From positions 1,545-14,203 of the forward strand of contig DNNJ01000173.1 in assembly GCA_003487955.1 (NCBI GenBank): DNA of 12,659 nt, given 5' to 3'. This stretch comes from Clostridiales bacterium. Lineage in GTDB: Bacteria > Bacillota > Clostridia > Tissierellales > Sedimentibacteraceae. A program made the translations under genes and the position numbers. Positions 7,264 through 12,659 of this stretch are shown in pieces (positions within the stretch are counted from its first letter, which is position 1; each line of letters opens with the position of its first letter). The notes under the pieces were generated by a model, which saw nothing but the letters and a program-made list of their open reading frames with translations, was not told where the DNA came from and did no database searches.

Positions 7264-7301
7264 CACTAAAAAATAACATGGAAGAAAAGGTAGACAGTGC
7301 T

Positions 7302-8828
7302 ATGGAATTCAACTATATGATAATAGGCTTCCTTATAATCTATTTCTTAATTTTGTTGTTTACGGGTCTTTTAGCCTCAAAAAATACTTCAAGTATAGAG
7401 GATTTTTTCTTGGGAGGCAGGAAGCTGGACTCGCTTATGCTATCCACCAGTGTTAGTTCAACCGGAATGAGCGGATGGCTTGCCCTTGGCTTTGCAGGTT
7501 ATACATATGAAAACGGTTTTCAAAGCCTTTGGATAATGGTACCCAGTGCCACCATAGGTATTTTACTTTGCTATGTATTGATCAGCAAAAGAATAAGACT
7601 TTATTCCGAGCAAACAGCCTCAATAACCATAATAGAAGTTATTAAGAAAAGATTTTACGATGATAATAATACATTAACAATCGTTTTCAGTTTGGTACTA
7701 TCTGCCGCTTCAATAATTTATATAAGTGCACAGCTAATCGCTATTGGTAAATTGTTAAATATTCTGCTTGACTGGAACTATAGTTCATCTATTTTAATAG
7801 CCATAATTATTATGATTTTTTATACTGTTCTTGGAGGTTTTACAGCTGTTTGCTGGACCGATTTTATTCAATGCGGATTAATGGCAGCAGGCAGCTTTAT
7901 TGCCGGAAGTTTAGCAATCCAGTATGCAGGAGGGCTTGGCTCATTAAGCCAAAAAGTAGTAGAGACCAATCAAATGTTCCCTGAATTTGCAGTAACACCT
8001 TTTTCTAGTTTTGATTCGATAATATTAGGAATTAGTCTCTTTATCGGAGATGGAATTTTAAATTGGATTGGTCAGCCGACGTTAATGGTTCGATATATGG
8101 CTGCCAAGGATATAAAAACTCTAAGCTCAGCACCGCTTATAACCATTACAATCCAGTTTATTCTATTTATGGGTACTTTTATAGCTGCTATTTATATGAG
8201 AACTCAATTTCCGGAACCTGCACTGTTCCCATATGGCGGGGATACTGAAACAGTATTAATACAATTCTTTATTACCATGGCACATCCGATGTTAACGGGT
8301 ATCTTTGTCAGCTCTATATTAGCAGCTGTTATGTCAACATCTGACTCGCTATTTATGATGACAACTTCGGTTTTAGTAAATGACATATATAATTACTTAC
8401 GGCCAAGGTCTTCACAAAAACATCTTATTTTTATCAGTAGATTGGTTACTATATTGCTTGGAATAATTGCTTATATCATCTCAATGAGTGAAAGTTCTGT
8501 TTTGTGGAGCTCCTGGCTCGGCTGGACAACATTAGGAATTATGGGCATGCCTGTTATCATAGGATTGTATTGGGCAGGAGCAACTAAAGAAGGTGCAATA
8601 TGCGGGTTGTTAAGCGGCTTTACAGTCTTGATTCTTTGGAATGTTTTTGATTTGACTGAAAAGCTTAATATATTTCAAGCATTGCCTTCTTGCGGAATTG
8701 CTTTTATAGTCACCATTTTTACCAGTCTTTTTACCGCAAAACCTCCTGACCACATAGCAGAAGATCTGAAATCAATAAGTACGCCTAGTGGTAAAAAAGG
8801 TAGCGTTGAGGTTTTTGAGGTTAAATAA
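7302..8828 (+). CDS. Sodium/solute symporter, PutP-like (SSS family), first copy
   Basis: This 508-residue integral membrane transporter of the solute:sodium symporter family has about 13 predicted helices. Family landmarks are TGMSGWLALGFAGY in the first core helix (T54-W59), ISLFIGDGILNWIGQPTLM in mid-protein, the GGDTETVLIQFF loop and SILAAVMSTSDSL (S345, T346). The last aligns with the Na+-site serine/threonine pair S340/T341 of E. coli PutP. The position of PutP D55 is glycine here (G55). The start is placed at ATG 7302 with AAAAGG at 7285-7290. The in-frame ATG 7278 lies about 5 bases from the predicted sigma-54 transcript start and has no ribosome site; 7302 also aligns with the N-terminus of the second symporter. 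Substrate is unknown: PutP similarity suggests proline or another amino acid, but the family also carries sugars, carboxylates and urea. Confidence 0.92.
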   Translation: MEFNYMIIGFLIIYFLILLFTGLLASKNTSSIEDFFLGGRKLDSLMLSTSVSSTGMSGWLALGFAGYTYENGFQSLWIMVPSATIGILLCYVLISKRIRLYSEQTASITIIEVIKKRFYDDNNTLTIVFSLVLSAASIIYISAQLIAIGKLLNILLDWNYSSSILIAIIIMIFYTVLGGFTAVCWTDFIQCGLMAAGSFIAGSLAIQYAGGLGSLSQKVVETNQMFPEFAVTPFSSFDSIILGISLFIGDGILNWIGQPTLMVRYMAAKDIKTLSSAPLITITIQFILFMGTFIAAIYMRTQFPEPALFPYGGDTETVLIQFFITMAHPMLTGIFVSSILAAVMSTSDSLFMMTTSVLVNDIYNYLRPRSSQKHLIFISRLVTILLGIIAYIISMSESSVLWSSWLGWTTLGIMGMPVIIGLYWAGATKEGAICGLLSGFTVLILWNVFDLTEKLNIFQALPSCGIAFIVTIFTSLFTAKPPDHIAEDLKSISTPSGKKGSVEVFEVK

Positions 8829-8851
8829 ATAAACCTGAGGAGGTGAGATAT

Positions 8852-8950
8852 ATGGATAGAGTTCCAATAGGTACTTGGCTTTTTATTCTTATTCCGGCTA
8901 TAGCAACTTACATCGGAGCGATTTACTATTACAGAAATTACAATGAATAA
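8852..8950 (+). CDS. 32-residue single-helix membrane peptide, symporter small accessory protein
   Basis: This very short gene lies between the two symporters. It encodes MDRVPIGTWLFILIPAI followed by a short hydrophobic stretch and a polar, Tyr/Arg-rich tail ending RNYNE. One transmembrane helix spans about residues 8-26. An excellent ribosome site, GGAGGTGA (8839-8846), precedes ATG 8852, and the gene sits 23 bases after the first symporter stop. Small one-helix partners are known next to sodium symporters (for example MetS with MetP, and the class annotated as symporter small accessory protein). By analogy this peptide probably binds one or both flanking transporters. The function is inferred from size, topology and context only. 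Confidence 0.82.
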   Translation: MDRVPIGTWLFILIPAIATYIGAIYYYRNYNE

Positions 8951-8970
8951 TAAGGGTCAAATAAGGGTCA
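8949..8970 (+). repeat. Tandem 11-bp duplication
   Basis: AATAAGGGTCA occurs twice head to tail (8949-8959 and 8960-8970). It begins inside the stop codon of the small peptide gene and fills part of the spacer before the second symporter. It may be a simple slippage duplication. No protein or RNA role is evident. Confidence 0.6.
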
Positions 8971-9023
8971 GGAGATCATTGATATCTGTATTATTACAAA
9001 ACAAAAAATAAGGAGGTAATTTT

Positions 9024-10556
9024 ATGTTAGGAATGGGAGAAGTATCAAGTATTTTTCAATATTTTATTGTTATTTATCTATTATTTCTGCTAAGTTTGGG
9101 ATTCATTGCTTCTAAAAGAATGAATAAGTTGGAAGATTATGTCTTAGCAGGAAGAAACATCGGACCATGGGTACTGGCTTTTACCTTTAGTGCTACAGGA
9201 ATGAGTGGTTGGTTAGGAATGGGATTTGCAGGATATGCATACGTGTCAGGATTTGAAGGTATATGGACAATGGTACCCAGTGCAACTGTCGGAATACTAC
9301 TTGCTTTCGTACTTGTCAGCAAGCCAATCAGAAGGTACTCGGAAAAAGTAAATGCTTTGACGGTACCTGATGTACTTGAAGAAAGATACTATGACAAGGA
9401 AAAGAAAATTCTAAGGGTAATAGCTTCTATTATTATATTGGCTGCTGCATTAGCTTATGTGAACGGGCAGTTGGTAGCAGTAGGAAAATTAATAAATACA
9501 ACAATGGGCTGGGATTATACCATGACGGTCATTGTTGCCGCTGCTGTGTTTATCGGCTGGACTATGTTAGGCGGACTCATGGCTATTACCTGGACTGACT
9601 TCGTACAAGGTATATTTATGGTAACGGGGTCGCTCATGGCTGCTGCATTTGCAATTTCCTTTAGCGGTGGTTTTGGCAACTTATCTACAGGACTTGCAAG
9701 CATCAACAAGATTGACCCCAACTTTATTATATCACCTTTTGCCAGTTTGCCAATAATTATTTACGGTATTTCGCTATTCTTAGGAGACGGTATAATGAGC
9801 TGGGTTGGACAGCCTACTTTGATGGCGAGATATATGGGTGCAAGAAGTACCAAGACGCTGACGCTTTCTGCGGTGGTTGCAGTTTTTATTCAGACATGTT
9901 TATTCGGAGGCACATTCTTAGGCGCATTATATATGAGAACAGCATATCCTGACCCTTCAATGCTGCCCGTAAGCGGTGATACAGAGACAGTATTGATCCA
10001 ATTCTTTGCAACAATGACACATCCGGTATTCGCTGGAATGTTTATAGGCAGTATAGTAGCAGGAATTCTATCAACAGCGGATTCAATGTTGGTAATGGGT
10101 TCAACAACCGTTGTTAACGATTTGTACATTCCGCTTAAAAACCCGAATCTGGACGATAGAACAGCAATTAGGTATACCAGATTGGCGACATTAGCAATTG
10201 GTGTTATTGGTGTATTAATGGCATTAAGGGGCGGCTCTGTATTGTGGATTTCATGGTTTGGATGGAATACACTTGGATTATTCGGAGGACCTGTTATTTT
10301 AGGACTTTGGTGGCCAAGGGCAACGAGGGAAGGTGCTATTGCAGGTTTGTCAACCGGTTTCTTACTTATGTTAGCCTGGACTGTATTCAATCTTGAACCT
10401 GCGACTAATCTATTCCAGGCATTCCCTGCATGTGCGGCAACTTACATTGTAACTTGGCTGGTTAGTCTTGCAACCCAAGCACCGGATGAGAAAATCCAAA
10501 ATGATGTAAGGTCAATAAAACTTAAGAAAGCAGAAAAAAATAAGACTACTGCGTAA
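9024..10556 (+). CDS. Sodium/solute symporter, PutP-like (SSS family), second copy
   Basis: This 510-residue paralogue of the first symporter is roughly half identical to it by eye and has the same landmarks: TGMSGWLGMGFAGY (T58-W63), YGISLFLGDGIMSWVGQPTLM, SGDTETVLIQFF and SIVAGILSTADSM (S350, T351 at the Na+ site). As in its partner, glycine (G59) replaces the PutP D55 equivalent. ATG 9024 has a near-perfect ribosome site, AAGGAGGT (9010-9017). It is probably co-transcribed from the sigma-54 promoter at 7247-7263, because the spacers contain no clear terminator or promoter. Better ribosome binding than the first copy suggests it may be the more strongly translated one. Two close symporters side by side may differ in affinity or substrate, or may form a functional pair with the small peptide. 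The substrate is not assignable. Confidence 0.93.
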   Translation: MLGMGEVSSIFQYFIVIYLLFLLSLGFIASKRMNKLEDYVLAGRNIGPWVLAFTFSATGMSGWLGMGFAGYAYVSGFEGIWTMVPSATVGILLAFVLVSKPIRRYSEKVNALTVPDVLEERYYDKEKKILRVIASIIILAAALAYVNGQLVAVGKLINTTMGWDYTMTVIVAAAVFIGWTMLGGLMAITWTDFVQGIFMVTGSLMAAAFAISFSGGFGNLSTGLASINKIDPNFIISPFASLPIIIYGISLFLGDGIMSWVGQPTLMARYMGARSTKTLTLSAVVAVFIQTCLFGGTFLGALYMRTAYPDPSMLPVSGDTETVLIQFFATMTHPVFAGMFIGSIVAGILSTADSMLVMGSTTVVNDLYIPLKNPNLDDRTAIRYTRLATLAIGVIGVLMALRGGSVLWISWFGWNTLGLFGGPVILGLWWPRATREGAIAGLSTGFLLMLAWTVFNLEPATNLFQAFPACAATYIVTWLVSLATQAPDEKIQNDVRSIKLKKAEKNKTTA

Positions 10557-10567
10557 GACGATTCTTC

Positions 10568-10592
10568 CATCCGGGGGTAAGACCCCCGGATG
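10568..10592 (+). other. GC-rich intercistronic stem-loop
   Basis: CATCCGGGGG (10568-10577) and CCCCCGGATG (10583-10592) form a perfect 10-bp stem with the five-base loop TAAGA, far more GC-rich than its surroundings. No U-run follows, so complete termination is unlikely. It lies 11 bases after the second symporter stop and 12 bases before the ribosome site of the hydrolase gene. It could protect the upstream mRNA from 3' exonucleases, reduce downstream expression, or bind a protein. Confidence 0.8.
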
Positions 10593-10617
10593 TCAATAAT
10601 ATTTGGAGGTGACATGG

Positions 10618-11424
10618 ATGAAAGAGGAATTTAGGATAGCAGCAATCCAAATGAAATCTGCTATGGGGGATACAAAACTTAATTTAGATAAAGCTATTCA
10701 TAAGATTGAGGAAGCAAATAAGCAAGGTGCAAAAATTGTTTGTCTGCCGGAATTATTCTACCAGGGATACCATCTTGATAAGGAAGGCTTTATGAAAACA
10801 GCGGATACACAGGATGGGTATATGTTTCAGGAGCTAAGTAAGGTAGCTAAAGATAAGAGTATATTTATAATTGCGCCTTATGCTGAAAAAACAAGTATCC
10901 CTGGTATGATATATAACTCTTCATTGTTTATTGGTGATAAAGGTGAGTTAATTGGCAACATGAGAAAGGTGTACCTATGGGGTAATGAGAAACTGCTTTT
11001 CAGAGAAGGATGTAAATTTCCGGTATTTTCTACTTCATTAGGTAGAATCGGAATTTTAATATGCTATGATGGTGAATATCCGGAGCCTTTTAGAATAATG
11101 GCTTGGAAAGGTGCAGAACTTATCTTCGTTCCATCTGTCTGGAGCATTGGTGCAAAGCCAAGATGGGATATTGATTTAGCAGCCGGCGCATTATATAATC
11201 TTTTATATACTGTTGGTGTTAATACTATTGACAATGGAGCATGTGGTACCAGTAAGATTGTAAGCCCAATGGGAATTACATTGATAGAAGCGTCAAAGGA
11301 TAAGGAAGAGATTATCTATACCGATGTCAGCATGCAGAATGTAATTGAAGCAAGAACAAAAATTCCTTATATTAATGATTTTAAGCCTGAAACATTTGAT
11401 GTCGGTGCCTTTGAAAACTTATAA
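10618..11424 (+). CDS. Carbon-nitrogen hydrolase, nitrilase superfamily
   Basis: This 268-residue cytosolic enzyme belongs to the nitrilase superfamily, which hydrolyses amides, carbamoyl groups or nitriles. The catalytic Glu-Lys-Cys triad is complete: E45 in CLPELF, K117 in MRKVYLWGNE and nucleophile C149 in ICYDGEYPE. Length is normal for single-domain amidases, which lack the C-terminal extension of true nitrilases. No signal peptide is present. ATG 10618 has GGAGGTGA (10605-10612) at good spacing; an in-frame TTG at 10603 would overlap that site. It follows the symporters after a strong stem-loop and precedes a hypothetical gene by 15 bases, so it probably processes an imported nitrogen compound. 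The exact substrate (omega-amide, N-carbamoyl amine or other) cannot be read from the sequence, and most bacterial members are amidases rather than nitrilases. Confidence 0.9.
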   Translation: MKEEFRIAAIQMKSAMGDTKLNLDKAIHKIEEANKQGAKIVCLPELFYQGYHLDKEGFMKTADTQDGYMFQELSKVAKDKSIFIIAPYAEKTSIPGMIYNSSLFIGDKGELIGNMRKVYLWGNEKLLFREGCKFPVFSTSLGRIGILICYDGEYPEPFRIMAWKGAELIFVPSVWSIGAKPRWDIDLAAGALYNLLYTVGVNTIDNGACGTSKIVSPMGITLIEASKDKEEIIYTDVSMQNVIEARTKIPYINDFKPETFDVGAFENL

Positions 11425-11439
11425 AAGGGGTTGTTGCAA

Positions 11440-11943
11440 ATGGATTCTATAGTAAAACCTTATGTTGATGAAGATTTAGCTTTACAGATAATTGGAAAAC
11501 ATAAAACAATAAAAAAAGAGGAATATTCAATAATATCAAAAATTAAGGATTATATTCCTTATTATGTTTTCAATATTACTATAAGTATAAAAAGGGGGTT
11601 CAATCTAAAGCCAAGAATTATTGAATATATATATTGGGTTAATGCCATAAATGGTAAATTAGTAAGATCAGCGGATATTCCGGAGCTTGATGAGTTTGAT
11701 AGCAAATCCATTCAAGAAGAAACATTGGATAATGAAGAATGCAAGCAGCTTGCCAAAAAAAGTGCTTTCAAACTTGCAACCAGATTCTATAAATCATTTT
11801 GGACACCGGAAATTGATGTTGAATTCAGGGGGAAATATTACATTTCATTCTGGAATATAGGTGTTCACCTTACCAATAAAAATATCCGCCAAGACTTTGT
11901 TATAAATAGTTTTAGCGGCGAAGTAAGCAAAGAAGTCAGCTAG
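11440..11943 (+). CDS. Uncharacterised protein with PepSY-like motifs
   Basis: This 167-residue protein is one I do not recognise as a named family. It has no signal peptide or membrane helix, is rich in Lys, Ile and Tyr, and appears cytosolic. Two stretches, WVNAINGKLV (66-75) and FVINSFSGEV (153-162), follow the strand-turn pattern (V-N/D-x-x-x-G-K/E-V) seen at the ends of PepSY-type repeats, suggesting a two-repeat fold; this is a by-eye resemblance. ATG 11440 is used because AAAAGGGG (11423-11430) is 9 bases upstream. It starts 15 bases after the hydrolase stop and is the last gene before a terminator, so it is very probably co-expressed with the hydrolase and may assist it or bind the same compound. 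No function is claimed. Confidence 0.75.
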   Translation: MDSIVKPYVDEDLALQIIGKHKTIKKEEYSIISKIKDYIPYYVFNITISIKRGFNLKPRIIEYIYWVNAINGKLVRSADIPELDEFDSKSIQEETLDNEECKQLAKKSAFKLATRFYKSFWTPEIDVEFRGKYYISFWNIGVHLTNKNIRQDFVINSFSGEVSKEVS

Positions 11944-11972
11944 AAAAAAAAGAGCAGATCAGCTCTTTTTTT
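11944..11972. terminator. Bidirectional intrinsic terminator
   Basis: An A-run leading into AGAGC (11951-11955), loop AGATCA, then GCTCT (11962-11966) running into TTTTTTT (to 11972) forms a hairpin with U-runs on both strands. It begins right after the stop codon of the 11440-11943 gene. Its other end overlaps the yajC stop codon by two bases, so it can end both convergent transcripts. It marks the boundary of the plus-strand block. Confidence 0.9.
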
Positions 11973-12312
11973 ATTTGTCATCTTCATTATCATCAACAGT
12001 ATCTTCAATTTCTTTAACTGCTTCATCTTGAACTGCTTTTTCTTTACCTTTCTTTGTTACGCTTCCAATTGCCCATTTAGAAAACTCAATTCTTTGTTTA
12101 GCAAAAGGCATTTCGAGAGTAATAAGTTCATCATTCACTTTAACAACTTTTCCGTGAATACCACCTATGGTTATTACTTCATCACCTGTTGACAAACTAT
12201 CCCTCATTGCTTTTGTTTCTTTCTCTTTCTTTTTTTGTGGTCTTATCATTGTGAAATACATTATCGCAAAGAAAATGACCAACATTATAATACCGCTATA
12301 TTCCTGTGGCAT
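11971..12312 (-). CDS. yajC: Preprotein translocase subunit YajC
   Basis: This 113-residue accessory subunit of the Sec translocon acts with SecD and SecF at the cytoplasmic membrane. It has a single N-terminal transmembrane helix (about 7-23, IIMLVIFFAIMYF) followed by the family signature RPQKKKEKE and the domain core LSTGDEVITIGGIHGKVV. The tail is acidic (ending DDNEDDK). Length is typical. The ATG at 12310-12312 has AGGAGG at 12317-12322. It starts 20 bases after the tgt stop, in the usual tgt-yajC order. Downstream on its strand, where SCIFF-cluster or secD genes are expected, there is instead a terminator and the oppositely oriented block. Confidence 0.96.
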   Translation of the reverse strand: MPQEYSGIIMLVIFFAIMYFTMIRPQKKKEKETKAMRDSLSTGDEVITIGGIHGKVVKVNDELITLEMPFAKQRIEFSKWAIGSVTKKGKEKAVQDEAVKEIEDTVDDNEDDK

Positions 12313-12332
12313 GATTCCTCCTATGTATTTTT

Positions 12333-12659
<327 letters not shown>

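Noticed and set aside
9890..10390. 166-codon minus-strand open frame opposite the second symporter
   Set aside because: It is a mirror of conserved transporter codons, without a ribosome site or recognisable family.

Overview
This window reads as chromosomal DNA of an anaerobic Firmicute of the class Clostridia. It is AT-rich, uses strong AGGAGG-type ribosome-binding sites and carries a six-cysteine SCIFF peptide gene, a family nearly universal in and typical of Clostridia. The finer placement (for example a Ruminiclostridium/Acetivibrio-like lineage) is a guess.

The layout is two minus-strand edges flanking a plus-strand block of about 11 kb. The right edge (11971-12659, minus) holds the 3' part of tgt and a complete yajC. 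The left edge (72-859, minus) holds a small four-helix membrane protein resembling the TIGR04086 family and then scfA, the 46-residue SCIFF precursor, which standard gene callers easily miss. In many Clostridia, as I recall, tgt, yajC, the TIGR04086 protein, SCIFF and its radical SAM maturase lie close together, so the plus-strand block probably separates a once contiguous cluster. Two repeats decorate the left edge: a roughly 190-bp imperfect palindrome between the membrane protein and scfA, and a short inverted repeat just downstream of scfA.

The plus-strand block has two functional units. The first (929-3813) is a yybP-ykoY-type (Mn2+) riboswitch with a classical terminator expression platform, followed by a P2-type cation-transporting ATPase. 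This arrangement argues for Mn2+ export rather than, or besides, Ca2+ export. The second (4003-11943) looks like a self-contained sensing and uptake system. It starts with a membrane histidine kinase and an NtrC-type sigma-54 activator. A near-consensus -24/-12 (sigma-54) promoter at 7247-7263 follows, then two PutP-like sodium/solute symporters with a 32-residue single-helix membrane peptide between them, a nitrilase-superfamily carbon-nitrogen hydrolase, and an uncharacterised protein with PepSY-like motifs. The kinase and regulator probably switch on the transporter-hydrolase genes through the sigma-54 promoter. The substrate is unknown; an amino acid, amide or related nitrogen compound would fit. 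A bidirectional terminator at 11944-11972 closes the block against the convergent yajC.

I see no tRNA, rRNA, CRISPR array, transposase or phage gene.
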